34,473 nucleotides of DNA. It comes from Bacteroides sp. Lineage in GTDB: Bacteria > Bacteroidota > Bacteroidia > Bacteroidales > SM23-62. The DNA lies in the NCBI GenBank assembly GCA_011053095.1, contig DRHS01000048.1:1-34473 (forward strand), written 5' to 3'. Numbering within the stretch: the stretch's first letter is position 1; each line of letters starts with the position of its first letter. Made by a program: the position numbers and the translations under genes. This document shows positions 8,321 to 17,655 of this stretch, piece after piece. Below the pieces are notes generated by a model that had not been told where the DNA came from, searched no databases, and was given only the letters and a program-made list of their open reading frames with translations.

Positions 8321-11191
8321 TTACATATTGTCGATCAAATTGATCTTGTCTTCAAGCAGTTTCATTGCCTCCTTTGCTTTGTCAATCTTAGACTGGACCT
8401 CACTGATCATTGCTTCAGCATTTTTTGACTTGGCAAAGAATCCAATATTGTTTTCCCACAACACAATATCACTATTGAGCTGCTGCAATCTCGTCAGATA
8501 CCTTTCCCTTTCCTGGCCGATTTTAAAATCGGCTCTCGGTTTTTGATTTATGTTACTCAGTTTGTTGCGAAACTTGAGCAGGTTTTTACGGCTGTCATTT
8601 ATATCAAGGTTGTCAAAATGCTTATTAATCGCTTTTCTGAAATTCTCCTGTAAAGCTTCCTTCTCCTTGAATGGCACAAAACCAATCTCTGACCATTTGC
8701 GCTGATACTCATTTAATGCCTTAAAGTTCTCTTCAACATTATCAGACAATGTCATTGACTCAACTTCCTTCAGCAGTTTTTTCTTCTCCTCAAGGTTTTT
8801 GGTATAGGTCTGATCGATATTCTGATAGTATTCTGACTTCTTCTTGAAAAAATCGTCGCAAGCTGCCCGGAACCTTCTCCAAACCGTTTCTGAATATTTT
8901 TTCGGTACCGGTCCAACTTCCTTCCATTTCTTTTGAAGATTTATCAGATCTTCCGTGGTCTTCTTCCATTCGGTACTCTCCTTAAGCGACTCAGCCTGCA
9001 CACAAAGATCTGTTTTAAGCTGAAGGTTATTCATTTGAAGTTCCTTGCTCTGAGCATAAAACTCCCGCTTCCTGTTAAAGAATGCATCACAGGCTTTACG
9101 GAACCTTTCATAGATCTTATTATTGTCCTTTTTGGGAGCAAAACCTATTGATTTCCACACCTTCTGAATTTCGATAAGCTCCTTTGATTTTTCATCCCAT
9201 TGTCTGTGGGTCTCAAGAACTTCGTTGCTGATTTCCTCAGCTTTTTCACAAAGCAGTACTTTCTGATTAAGGTTATTCTTCTGCTCTTTCTTAAGGCCTT
9301 CAAAATGCTCCTGGTGCCTTTTATTGACCTTTGCAGTTGCCTCCCTGAATCGTTCCCATATCTCGTTTCTTACCTCAAGGGGTACCGGACCGATTTCACG
9401 CCATCTTTCGTGATACTTCTGAAGGCTGTTAAATGCATTAATGACGGAGGATTCAAGTATTAACTCTTCTGCCCTTTCACAGAGTTGCATTTTCAATTCG
9501 AGGTTTTTCTTCAGATCCAGATCCCTTAGCTCCTTATTGATCTTTATATAATCGTAAAACTTCTCAACATGATGGTTATAAGTATCCCACAGATCTTTCA
9601 GATTTTGTTGGGGAACCAGTCCAATGAACCTCCATTCTCTCTGCAGGTCCCTGAATTCATTGAATGTCTTATTGATCGATTCTTTCCTGTTTATAAGCTC
9701 TTTGATCTTTTCAATGACTTCATACTTCAGTTGAAGGTTATCTTTCTTTTCAAGATCTTTGCTTTTGTTGAATTCCGTCTTCTGGTCACGGTATTGCTTC
9801 AGAAGGACTTTGATCTTCTCTTCAAGGATATCGGGTTGAACCTGAAAATCATCGATACTGCCTCCCTCCTCAATAAATTTCTTACGCTTCAGTTCTAGCT
9901 CAGCCTTATTCTTCTTATAAAAATTAACCTTTATATGATCGATATCTGATCTGATTTCCTGCACATTCTGATTTTCGAGCAGTACTTCAAGACGGTTAAC
10001 CAGATCTTCCCGGGTCAGGTCAGAATAATCAAAATCCGGAATAGGCTTGGCTCCTCCATCCACAGGTTTCTTTTCGCCCGATTTATTACCAGCTTTACCA
10101 TCTGCTTCGGTTTTTGCTTCAACTTCCTCCGGTTCCGTTTCTTTTTGGGTTTCTGACTTTGCCTTTTCAGTTTTTACTTTCTGTTCTGCCTTACTATCTG
10201 CTTTAGCTTCTGGCTTAGGCTCCGTTTCGGGTTCAGGTTTGGCTTCGGGTGCAGGCTCAGGCTCTGTTTCGGTTTCTGCTTTCAGCTCAGGTGCAGGCAC
10301 TGGCTCCGTTTCGGCTTCTGCTTTCAGCTCAGGTGCAGTCACTGGCTCCGTTTCGGTTTCGGGTTCAGGTTTGGCTTCGGGTTCAGGCTCAGGCTCTGTT
10401 TCGGTTTCTGCTTTCAGCTCAGGTTCAGGCTTAGCTTCCGTTTCGGCTTCGGGTTCAGATTTGGCTTCAGGTTCAGGCTCAGGCTCTGTTTCGGTTTCTG
10501 CTTTCAGCTCAGGTTCAGGCACTGGTTCCGTTTCGGCTTCTGCTTTCAGCTCAGGTGCAGGCTTAGCTTCCGTTTCGGCTTCTGCTTTCAGCTCAGGTGC
10601 AGGCACTGGCTCCGTTTCGGCTTCGGGTTCAGATTTGGCTTCAGGTTCAGGTTTGGCTTCAGCTTTCAGCTCGAGTGTAGGATCAGCTTCCGTTTCGGCT
10701 TCAGCTTTTAGCTCGGGTGTAGGTTCAGCTTCAGATTTGGCTTCGGGTTCAGATTTGGCTTGGGATTCGAGCTTAGCATCTGCCTTGTAAGCAGGGTCCT
10801 CATCAGCCTCTACATCTGCTCCATGATCTGCAAATGCTTCTGTTTTATCTTCAGCTTTTATCTCGGGTGCAGGCTCAGGTTCCGTTTCGATGGCAGATTC
10901 CACGGCCTCAATAGTTTCCGGCTCAATCGGAGAATCCTCCGCGGTTGGCGGAGTCTCTGTCGACTCGTTTTCGAATGTAATTTGGGCGGACTTCTCCTCT
11001 GGGGGGGAGGGAATTGCAGATTCGTCCACTACAACTGAGGATGCATCTGCTTTCTCAGTTGTTTCGGGGACCATTTCTTCCTTCTTTTCAGAAGGCTTTT
11101 TTGCGGAGTTTTCCTCCTTGGAAGTGTCCTTCATTATTTCGCCGGATTTACCGGTGAGAGGTCCATCTTGAACCTGATCGTTTTGTTCCAT
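8321..11191 (-). CDS. DUF349 protein with a large Glu/Pro/Ala-rich repeat region
   Basis: The 956-residue protein has two parts. Residues 1 to about 370 are acidic and low in complexity, including eight ELKAE-centred repeats encoded at 10278-10745. Residues about 380-956 are helical and coiled-coil-like and hold five DUF349 units, each marked by W-x-x-[IV]-G-x-[VA]-P; the Trp residues fall near 520, 596, 678, 755 and 833, about 77 residues apart. Examples are [32 protein letters not shown] and [11 protein letters not shown]349 is common in Bacteroidota and Actinobacteria and has no settled function; no catalytic motif is visible. There is no signal peptide, so it should be cytosolic. It heads the operon with pyrG and yidC and has a good promoter at 11231-11261. 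Start is ATG 11191. Confidence 0.9.
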   Translation of the reverse strand: MEQNDQVQDGPLTGKSGEIMKDTSKEENSAKKPSEKKEEMVPETTEKADASSVVVDESAIPSPPEEKSAQITFENESTETPPTAEDSPIEPETIEAVESAIETEPEPAPEIKAEDKTEAFADHGADVEADEDPAYKADAKLESQAKSEPEAKSEAEPTPELKAEAETEADPTLELKAEAKPEPEAKSEPEAETEPVPAPELKAEAETEAKPAPELKAEAETEPVPEPELKAETETEPEPEPEAKSEPEAETEAKPEPELKAETETEPEPEPEAKPEPETETEPVTAPELKAEAETEPVPAPELKAETETEPEPAPEAKPEPETEPKPEAKADSKAEQKVKTEKAKSETQKETEPEEVEAKTEADGKAGNKSGEKKPVDGGAKPIPDFDYSDLTREDLVNRLEVLLENQNVQEIRSDIDHIKVNFYKKNKAELELKRKKFIEEGGSIDDFQVQPDILEEKIKVLLKQYRDQKTEFNKSKDLEKKDNLQLKYEVIEKIKELINRKESINKTFNEFRDLQREWRFIGLVPQQNLKDLWDTYNHHVEKFYDYIKINKELRDLDLKKNLELKMQLCERAEELILESSVINAFNSLQKYHERWREIGPVPLEVRNEIWERFREATAKVNKRHQEHFEGLKKEQKNNLNQKVLLCEKAEEISNEVLETHRQWDEKSKELIEIQKVWKSIGFAPKKDNNKIYERFRKACDAFFNRKREFYAQSKELQMNNLQLKTDLCVQAESLKESTEWKKTTEDLINLQKKWKEVGPVPKKYSETVWRRFRAACDDFFKKKSEYYQNIDQTYTKNLEEKKKLLKEVESMTLSDNVEENFKALNEYQRKWSEIGFVPFKEKEALQENFRKAINKHFDNLDINDSRKNLLKFRNKLSNINQKPRADFKIGQERERYLTRLQQLNSDIVLWENNIGFFAKSKNAEAMISEVQSKIDKAKEAMKLLEDKINLIDNM
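10278..10745 (-). repeat. In-frame minisatellite encoding ELKAE(A/T)ETEP... units
   Basis: Eight copies of a gctttcagctcaggtgcagg-like unit begin (plus-strand coordinates) at 10278, 10320, 10410, 10500, 10542, 10584, 10662 and 10704. The spacings are 42, 90, 90, 42, 42, 78 and 42 bases, all multiples of three, so the frame is kept. The short unit encodes 14 residues such as [14 protein letters not shown]; the longer ones add [20 protein letters not shown] segments. Near-identical neighbouring copies point to recent expansion by slippage or unequal recombination. Confidence 0.9.
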
Positions 11192-11230
11192 CGTTGCTCA
11201 TTATCTGTCAATACTGACAATGACATGCTG

Positions 11231-11261
11231 CGAAAATAGTTAATAAAGCAGTATACACAAA
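11231..11261 (-). promoter_or_regulatory. Promoter of the DUF349-pyrG-yidC operon
   Basis: The minus strand reads TTTG (11261-11258), 19 bases, then TATTTTCG (11238-11231). The -33 box and the spacing match the Bacteroidota primary sigma factor consensus exactly, and the -7 box differs from TAnnTTTG by one C. The start codon is 39 bases further on. Confidence 0.6.
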
Positions 11262-11281
11262 GTTTTTTTAGGCATGTTGAC

Positions 11282-11289
11282 TATTTTTG
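11282..11289 (+). promoter_or_regulatory. -7 promoter box of trmD
   Basis: TATTTTTG matches TAnnTTTG exactly and lies 16 bases before the trmD ATG, implying a very short leader. No good -33 element is seen. The divergent DUF349 promoter lies about 20 bases away, so the two polymerase sites would overlap. Confidence 0.4.
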
Positions 11290-11305
11290 TATAAAATCTG
11301 AATTT

Positions 11306-11983
11306 ATGAGAATAGACATTCTGACAGGCGTCCCGGAACTTTTACAGAGCCCGCTCAATCATTCCATACTAATGAGGGCAAGGGATAAACTACTTGCTGA
11401 AGTGTATATACATAACCTTCGAGACTTTTCAACCGATAAGCATAAGAAAATAGATGATTATGCATTCAGCGGGGAAGCCGGGATGGTACTGAACATACAG
11501 CCAATAGATGCTGCACTGACCCGGCTGAAAAATGAGCGCAGCTATCAGGAGATCATCTATACTTCTCCGGATGGAGAACTTTTTAATCAGCAGGCTGCCA
11601 ACAGGCTATCAACATGTGAGAATCTCATTTTTCTCTGCGGACACTATAAAGGAGTGGACCAACGTGTAAGGGACAACCTGGTTACAAAAGAGTATTCAAT
11701 AGGAGATTATGTGATGACCGGCGGTGAACTTGCTGCAGCAGTAATGGTTGATTCCATTATTCGTTTGATACCAGGTGTGCTTTCGGATGAGACCTCAGCC
11801 TTAAGTGATTCCTTTCAGGATGGACTTCTCGCCCCTCCTGTATATACCCGCCCTGCTGAATATAAAGGATGGAAAGTACCTGAAATACTTACCTCAGGCA
11901 ATGCATCCAAAATCGAGAAATGGAAATTTGAACAATCCATGGAGCGTACCCGGAGGTTAAGGCCTGATCTGTTGGAGGACTAA
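11306..11983 (+). CDS. trmD: tRNA (guanine-N1-)-methyltransferase (m1G37)
   Basis: This 225-residue SPOUT-fold enzyme methylates G37 next to the anticodon and so prevents +1 frameshifting. The trefoil-knot motifs are visible: [14 protein letters not shown] and [18 protein letters not shown], the latter forming the S-adenosylmethionine pocket. The C-terminal part has the usual [16 protein letters not shown] and [18 protein letters not shown]. The N-terminus [13 protein letters not shown] fits the family, so ATG 11306 is the start. It stands alone; the usual rpsP-rimM-trmD-rplS cluster is absent, which is normal in Bacteroidota. It is convergent with the channel gene. Confidence 0.97.
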   Translation: MRIDILTGVPELLQSPLNHSILMRARDKLLAEVYIHNLRDFSTDKHKKIDDYAFSGEAGMVLNIQPIDAALTRLKNERSYQEIIYTSPDGELFNQQAANRLSTCENLIFLCGHYKGVDQRVRDNLVTKEYSIGDYVMTGGELAAAVMVDSIIRLIPGVLSDETSALSDSFQDGLLAPPVYTRPAEYKGWKVPEILTSGNASKIEKWKFEQSMERTRRLRPDLLED

Positions 11984-12027
11984 TTAAATGCACATGCCCT
12001 GCAGATTACTTTCGGGGAGAGTAACAA

Positions 12028-13776
12028 TCAGCGAAGAATCTTCCGTACAAATGCAACTGTAAAATAAGCTACCATTACCAGTCCGGCAAATCCCACAAAA
12101 CTGGAGAACCAGCGTATAAATCCGGATGGGTAGTAGTCTCCATATCCAATTGTAAGAAAAGTTATTGCGCAATGGTAAAAGGATCTGACGACAACATTCA
12201 GTTTATCCGGATCCCCAAGTGATGACACAATATCTGCAGGCGTGAACCAGGTCAGCAACATGAACATTACGCTGAAAATTGTATACATGACCATCATTGA
12301 GATGATCACCCGAACAGGGTTGGTAGCGTAATGGCCGACCCAGTCAAATATTATAAGTTTGAACCAGTAAGCCGGGTACATCCAAAATGCTGATACCGGC
12401 TTCTTCGCTATTGATTCTTCAAGTTCGGCAATGGATTCAAGCCGCTTAAACTCAAGATAAGCCAGATCTTCAGCGTTGTACTGCCCGGTAACGCTGAAGT
12501 TTTCTTTCAGGGTACGGAATTGTTCTGCCTTTGACCGGTTATTTGTTTCTTTCTGATCGCGTATGAGTTTCTTGACACGGTTCAGGGTCCAGTCAATATA
12601 AATCCTGCCGATGAGCCGCATACCTGAAAAATCAATTGTGCCAATATCCAGGTCAAACTCATAAGGCATAATATCTACTATGTCCCTGCAAATAGTATCG
12701 GATAGATCAATATGATGGCATTTTGCTACCCTGAGATCAAGGTAATGATCAAAATGGCAAGACTGAAGAGATAGGGTTTTAAATCTGGCATTGTGAAAGG
12801 ATACTATTCCCACGTCAAAAACAGCCCTGTCAAAGGTTACGTCTGCATCATCGTATTCAGCCAGCTCAAAATCCAGAACCCCCTGACCGAACACGGTTCG
12901 TTTAAAACTGATCTTACCCTTTTTTATTTCACTTGCTTCAAATGAAACATCACCATCCCCAAAGACGGACCGGTTAAAATTAACCCTGCCATTCATAAAC
13001 TCAGCCGTTCGGAAATCCACCCTTCCATCTCCAAAATCTGTTCTTTCAAATGAGATATCGCCTTCCCGGAACTTGGCATAATGAAAGTCGACCTTGCCTG
13101 TACCAAAGCGGGCTACCTTAAATGATACATTGCCATCCCCGAATTGAGTGTTAATAAAGGATACATCCCCGTCACCAAAGTCAGTATTTGTAAAAAGAAT
13201 TGTGCCTTCCCCGAATTCAGCATCCTGGAAATCTATTAATCCTTCGCCGAACACTGCATTTTTGAAGCTGATATCTCCTTGCTCAACCTTAAGGTTTGTC
13301 ATATCGAATGCCCCCTCTGGCAAATGAGCATGGCTGAAATCAAGTCCACCGCCCGTGATCCTTGAGGAATGCAGGCTGAAACTCCCTTTTGCAAAACGGG
13401 ACTCCTCAAAACTGACAAGATCTCCTGAAATCTCAGCGTAGCTCAAGTCAATGGGGGATTTACTATTAAAAAAAGAAGAGCGTGCAGACAGGTTTTTTAA
13501 AGTTATAGTTTCCTTCCTGTCGAGTTTGTGAAGTTCCCTGTAGTTGGGGAGGGACAAATTATCTATATAGCAGTGGTCAATTTGAAGGTCATCGCCGCGT
13601 TGAATAATGCCGAAAATATCCTCCTCCGTGAGATATCCCAGCCGGATCACAGATTCAAGATGTCCTTCAGTGGTAATAAAGGTAAGTACAGCTGTTTGGG
13701 GATATGTCAGTCCACTCTCAGTTGTGAGTTCCTGATCCCTGATCTCTACTTTGAAATCGACAAATTCCGGAAACAT
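12028..13776 (-). CDS. Two-helix potassium channel fused to an N-terminal 12-residue-repeat solenoid
   Basis: This 582-residue protein has three parts. Residues 1-103 form a mixed N-terminal domain. Residues 104-331 are 19 uninterrupted 12-residue repeats with consensus F-G-x-G-x-[VI]-[SD]-F-x-x-[AT]-x, for example FGDGDVSFINTQ and FGDGNVSFKVAR, which should form a beta-solenoid. Residues about 395-470 form a charged helical linker. The C-terminus is a pore module: helix 1 near 486-510, a pore helix, the selectivity filter TIGYGD (542-547) and helix 2 near 555-577. The filter is the K+ channel signature, so this should be a tetrameric inner-membrane K+ channel with a large soluble domain. Annotation pipelines may call such proteins pentapeptide-repeat ion channels, but the period here is 12, not 5. 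No ligand or gating signal is evident. It starts 37 bases after the addB-like gene, on the same strand. Confidence 0.88.
   Translation of the reverse strand: MFPEFVDFKVEIRDQELTTESGLTYPQTAVLTFITTEGHLESVIRLGYLTEEDIFGIIQRGDDLQIDHCYIDNLSLPNYRELHKLDRKETITLKNLSARSSFFNSKSPIDLSYAEISGDLVSFEESRFAKGSFSLHSSRITGGGLDFSHAHLPEGAFDMTNLKVEQGDISFKNAVFGEGLIDFQDAEFGEGTILFTNTDFGDGDVSFINTQFGDGNVSFKVARFGTGKVDFHYAKFREGDISFERTDFGDGRVDFRTAEFMNGRVNFNRSVFGDGDVSFEASEIKKGKISFKRTVFGQGVLDFELAEYDDADVTFDRAVFDVGIVSFHNARFKTLSLQSCHFDHYLDLRVAKCHHIDLSDTICRDIVDIMPYEFDLDIGTIDFSGMRLIGRIYIDWTLNRVKKLIRDQKETNNRSKAEQFRTLKENFSVTGQYNAEDLAYLEFKRLESIAELEESIAKKPVSAFWMYPAYWFKLIIFDWVGHYATNPVRVIISMMVMYTIFSVMFMLLTWFTPADIVSSLGDPDKLNVVVRSFYHCAITFLTIGYGDYYPSGFIRWFSSFVGFAGLVMVAYFTVAFVRKILR
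12784..13467 (-). repeat. Region coding for 19 tandem 12-residue repeats
   Basis: Repeat starts fall at residues 104, 116, 128 and every 12 residues to 320, with no insertion or deletion. Positions 1 (Phe), 4 (Gly), 6 (Val/Ile), 8 (Phe) and 11 (Ala/Thr/Ser) are conserved; the first two units are the most divergent. The DNA copies are diverged (unlike the DUF349 minisatellite), which implies long-term selection on the protein pattern rather than recent duplication. Confidence 0.85.
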
Positions 13777-13813
13777 GACATTAAGGGTTCATTTCCTTTA
13801 TACAAATATAATC

Positions 13814-16681
13814 TTATCTGTGACATATTTCCTTGTAAAGGCAATTCCTGCAAATCTCCTCCTGTCCGGTCTGTAAAAAATCAATATCAGGGTCAAAGAT
13901 GCTGCTAATAAGCGAAGACAGGTTTTCTGTAAACTCCTGGTCAAAATCTGCATAATCCAGCACCGGAGTATTGCTCCGTGAAGTTCCTATGCTGAAATGA
14001 TATGAGAATCCTTTCGTAAATATCTCTCGTATGAGGTAAACACCCGGGATTATTGGTTTGTCATTATACTTTCCGTTTGCCGACAGAAGTTTGGCATACA
14101 ACAGGGTCTGGAATGCTGCCCGGTTCCGGTTCTTTTCTTCATGGTCAAAAAGTCCGCCCAATGAGCTGAAAAACATTTTTCCGCTGCCTGTTTTGTAATC
14201 AATTACCCTGTAAGCCTGCCCAAGTTGGTCTATCCTGTCTATCTGCCCTCCAACTCTAACGGTGAATTCCCTTTCTCCTCTGTGCAACGTAAGATCCAGG
14301 TAATAGTCCTTCTCCAGGCTCTCAATGCTAATGGGACAGTATTCCTTATCCTTCTCGAGTATCTTCTCGACGTAGGTAAAGATTATTTCACGAATAACCA
14401 TGTTCCTGCCCTCAGGAACCTTAACCGGATCCTTAAAATAGACCTTCCTGAAAGCTTTGTCAATAGCCAGCCTGATCTTGTCGGGGATGTTCAGGATTGC
14501 ATCCAGATGGGATTTTTCTACCGGATTCTCCAGTAATTCGTAAACCTCCCTGACTGACTCATGCAAAATGGACCCGAACAGGGCAGGATCAATTTCTTCC
14601 TGCAGTTCTATTGGTTCCCGGATACCCGCGACATAGTTGAAATAGAATTGGAGAGGACAATCGATGTAAGTGTTCAGGGCGCTGGGAGAGAGATACCTTT
14701 TGCTCTTGCCGTCTTCCCCGGTACAATATTCAAGGAGCTTCTCCATCACCTCCGGACTTTTCTCAGCTTTTAATGGTCCCGCTGAAGAAGATTGAATATC
14801 AAACCCTGCAGGCCATTCGATGATGTTGAATGTAGGGTCATATTTCAACTGGTATATATACCTCGACTTTTCACCAGTGGTAAGTCCCTCAGCCTTATTA
14901 TTATAAAGAAGGTGGATATCCGAGGAACGATGAATCAGACGATAAAAATAATAGGCATATATAGCATCCTGGTATTCAAGTGTCGGAAGCTGAAATCCCA
15001 TCCTCAGGTTATGTGGGATAAAACTGTTTGCGGTCCCTGTCCTTGGAAAAGCCCCTTCATTCAAGGAGAGGAGAATAACCCTGTCAAAATCAAGGACCCT
15101 TGTTTCAAGTACACCCATAACCTGGATGCCAGCGAGCGGTTCCCCACTAAAGGGAATCCTTGTTCGAAGAAGAAATTTATGAAAGATGCGCAGGAAAGTA
15201 GGAATGGTAAAGTTAAGTTCCATGCGGCCAAGGACATCTTTCAGGCGCTTTATCCTGGTATAAATCCTGTAAATGAATTCCAGTTCCAGGGCAGGCATCT
15301 GTTTTTCATCCTCCCCATCTACCCCGGTAATCATCTCCAGAACAGACAATAAATAACCTGCGATTTCTTCGGGATGCCCGATCTTGCGAAAAACCAACTT
15401 AAACAAATCATTCATTTCCAGCTTTCCGGGGGGGAGGTAAATCAGGTTCTGCTCATGAATCTCACGAACAACCCCGGCAGCGTCCTGCCTCTGCCTCAGA
15501 CTGATATATTGATGTTGTATCAGGGGCAGAACATCTGCATAATAAAACCGGATATCTTTTCCCTTACCTCCTCTGATATTTCGCTGTAGTGCGATCAGAT
15601 GTTCGATAAGGCTGAAAACCGGAGTGGCACTTACCGGGTATCCCATTGTTACATTTATATCTTTCAGATCCTGGGGCAGGGCATTAAGAACCGGAATCAA
15701 TAGTTCCTCATCAGCCAGTACAATGGCTGTTTCTTCTCCCAGATCTGTTTTAACCCGGGCTTCCTCGAGTATCTTGTGAACAATCTGTGCCTGCCCGGCA
15801 TCTGAAGGTATGGAGTATACCTGCAATTTTTTACCGGAATCTACGAGATTCATCTGGTTGAAATCCTTCCCCGCATCACTGAAGGAAGAAAGATTCTGGC
15901 GGATGAACCTTCCGGCCTCATGCATTTCATTGCCGAGGTAATATTCATCATAATCCCAGTAGAACAGAGCTTTTTTGGAATTCTGAAGTGTTGAAAACAA
16001 TCGCTGTTCACATGGATTCAATGCATTAAACCCTATAAATGCAATCTTGGTAAATGGAAGATCCGGAGCATCTCCCCTGCCGATTCGTTCGGCTACATTT
16101 CGGTATATCATCCCCTCGTACCCGGTTCCTGAATCAAGAAGCATCTGCCTTAGTTTTTCGTAGACCGGGGCCAGGATATTCCATATCTCGAGGAATTGCT
16201 GTTTTTGACTGCTGAGCTGCTCGCTGCTAAATGTACTCCAGAACCGGGATATCAATTCCAGCTGCTCAGGTGTAAGATACTGGAATGAACTGTCCAGATC
16301 CTTCAGATCAGCCAGATTCCTGAAAATATCTTCTGAATTTACCAGGTATTTATCAAGCTCGTCAAAATCGGCAAGCATAACCTCCCCCCAGTAGAAAAAC
16401 TCATCAAAGCTTTCATTTCTTCCACTGACTTCCGAATACACCTTATATAAGAGGCTGATCAGTTCAAGGTCATCGCTGTATTCAAGATCCGAGATTCGGG
16501 ACATAAGGTCCTGAATGGTGTATATGGAAGGTGACCATACAGGTTGTTCCAGCTTTTCACCAAGGTACTTATTGAAGAATAATCCAGCCCTGCGGTTTGG
16601 AAACACAAGACATAGTTCGTCCAGCTTTCTTCCGTGCAGCCTTAATAGATCCTCCGCTACTTCTTTTAAAAACGGTTTCAT
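13814..16681 (-). CDS. addB: AddB-like PD-(D/E)XK nuclease with Fe-S cluster motif
   Basis: The 955-residue protein has the architecture of AddB and related RecB-family nucleases: a helicase-like N-terminal part without a Walker A motif (MKPFLKEVAEDLLRLHGRKL, LCLVFPNRRAGLFFNKYL), and a C-terminal nuclease. The nuclease has ALFGSILHESVREVYE and the catalytic Asp-x-Lys in YRVIDYKTGSGK. One cysteine in YIDCPLQFYF plus three in CRNCLYKEICHR at the extreme C-terminus give the four cysteines that hold a 4Fe-4S cluster in AddB. With the AddA-like protein it should process double-strand breaks for RecA loading. The start is ATG 16681; the frame extends to a TTG at 16699, but the ATG fits the conserved N-terminus and avoids overlap with the upstream gene, which ends 14 bases away. 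Confidence 0.88.
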   Translation of the reverse strand: MKPFLKEVAEDLLRLHGRKLDELCLVFPNRRAGLFFNKYLGEKLEQPVWSPSIYTIQDLMSRISDLEYSDDLELISLLYKVYSEVSGRNESFDEFFYWGEVMLADFDELDKYLVNSEDIFRNLADLKDLDSSFQYLTPEQLELISRFWSTFSSEQLSSQKQQFLEIWNILAPVYEKLRQMLLDSGTGYEGMIYRNVAERIGRGDAPDLPFTKIAFIGFNALNPCEQRLFSTLQNSKKALFYWDYDEYYLGNEMHEAGRFIRQNLSSFSDAGKDFNQMNLVDSGKKLQVYSIPSDAGQAQIVHKILEEARVKTDLGEETAIVLADEELLIPVLNALPQDLKDINVTMGYPVSATPVFSLIEHLIALQRNIRGGKGKDIRFYYADVLPLIQHQYISLRQRQDAAGVVREIHEQNLIYLPPGKLEMNDLFKLVFRKIGHPEEIAGYLLSVLEMITGVDGEDEKQMPALELEFIYRIYTRIKRLKDVLGRMELNFTIPTFLRIFHKFLLRTRIPFSGEPLAGIQVMGVLETRVLDFDRVILLSLNEGAFPRTGTANSFIPHNLRMGFQLPTLEYQDAIYAYYFYRLIHRSSDIHLLYNNKAEGLTTGEKSRYIYQLKYDPTFNIIEWPAGFDIQSSSAGPLKAEKSPEVMEKLLEYCTGEDGKSKRYLSPSALNTYIDCPLQFYFNYVAGIREPIELQEEIDPALFGSILHESVREVYELLENPVEKSHLDAILNIPDKIRLAIDKAFRKVYFKDPVKVPEGRNMVIREIIFTYVEKILEKDKEYCPISIESLEKDYYLDLTLHRGEREFTVRVGGQIDRIDQLGQAYRVIDYKTGSGKMFFSSLGGLFDHEEKNRNRAAFQTLLYAKLLSANGKYNDKPIIPGVYLIREIFTKGFSYHFSIGTSRSNTPVLDYADFDQEFTENLSSLISSIFDPDIDFLQTGQEEICRNCLYKEICHR

Positions 16682-16695
16682 AAAATCTTCAATAA

Positions 16696-17655
16696 TCAAC
16701 CTGATTTCCTGAACTCTTTTCCCTGCCAGGTGTCCTTATTCGCTAATAAATTCTCAAATTTCTCAAGTACTTTGTCATATCTCAATCCCCAGGAATCTCC
16801 CAGAAGGTAACCCTGATTAACCTCACCGGCAATCCTTTCAATAACGAAACCTGGATTCAGCTGCTCTATAAAACTTGCCATAAGCTCCAGGTATTCCTCA
16901 AGATTAAAGAGGTGAAATGATCCCGGATCTGCCTCATATTCCCTTGCCATGTTTGTATTCTTTACGATTTGCAACTGGTGGAATTTTACATTCTGTATGG
17001 GCAGCTCTGATATTATTTCGGCCTGGGCAAGTATCTCTGGTTCAGATTCTCCGGGCAGGCCTATGATAAAATGTGCACCCTGCCGGATCCCCCGGGCTGC
17101 AGTCATCTCAATAGCCCTCTGAGATTCCTCGAAGGTATGTCCCCTGTTTACCCTTTCAAGAGTTGAATTATAACATGACTCCAGTCCATATTCGATAATC
17201 ACATAATGATGTTTGGCTATCGAGGCGATGTAATCCAGTATCTCCTCATTCACCGTATCCGGACGGGTCCCGATCACAAGTCCTGTAATTTCGGGATGGC
17301 TCAGCGCCTCCTCATACCTTGATCTCAGAACCTCTATTGATTCGTAGGTATTGGAGTAGGACTGGAAATAACCAAGATACCCACGTGTCCTCGGATACCG
17401 CTTTTTATGAAATTCTATCCCCTCTTCAATTTGCTTGCCTATGCTTTTTACTGGCTGGCAGTATGAGGGACTGAAGGCATTGTTGTTACAGAAACTGCAA
17501 CCGCCTCTTCCCTTGCTGCCATCACGGTTCGGACAGGTAAATCCGGCATCTATGCTGAGTTTCTGTATCCTTCCCCCAAACCTCTGTTTGAAGTAGTCAG
17601 AGTAGGTATTAAACCTTCTGTTATGGCCCCATGGATATTTAATTTTTTCAGCCAT
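16696..17655 (-). CDS. TIGR01212-family radical SAM protein (YhcC-like)
   Basis: The 319-residue protein has a radical SAM cluster motif of the TIGR01212 type, with Cys-x11-Cys-x2-Cys in CPNRDGSKGRGGCSFC. It also has the family features SIDAGFTCPNRDGS, GYLGYFQSYSNTY, LVIGTRPDTV, YGLESCYNSTLERVNRGH and GAHFIIGLPGE. The product of this family is not known; it resembles Elp3-like radical SAM enzymes in fold. The start is ATG 17655, whose A is also the last base of the addA stop (TGATG), a strong sign of coupled translation. It therefore lies inside the addA-addB operon. The TTG one codon earlier is not needed. Confidence 0.92.
   Translation of the reverse strand: MAEKIKYPWGHNRRFNTYSDYFKQRFGGRIQKLSIDAGFTCPNRDGSKGRGGCSFCNNNAFSPSYCQPVKSIGKQIEEGIEFHKKRYPRTRGYLGYFQSYSNTYESIEVLRSRYEEALSHPEITGLVIGTRPDTVNEEILDYIASIAKHHYVIIEYGLESCYNSTLERVNRGHTFEESQRAIEMTAARGIRQGAHFIIGLPGESEPEILAQAEIISELPIQNVKFHQLQIVKNTNMAREYEADPGSFHLFNLEEYLELMASFIEQLNPGFVIERIAGEVNQGYLLGDSWGLRYDKVLEKFENLLANKDTWQGKEFRKSG

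Noticed and set aside
10047..10790. Long plus-strand open frame (247 codons, Ser/Gly/Ala-rich) opposite the DUF349 gene
   Set aside because: It is the complement of the repetitive Glu/Pro/Ala codons, which rarely give stops in that frame. It has no promoter or known domain, and its composition follows the repeat.
11984..12027. Terminator between trmD and the channel gene
   Set aside because: Only a short imperfect ATTACT/AGTAAC pair is present in the 44 bases.
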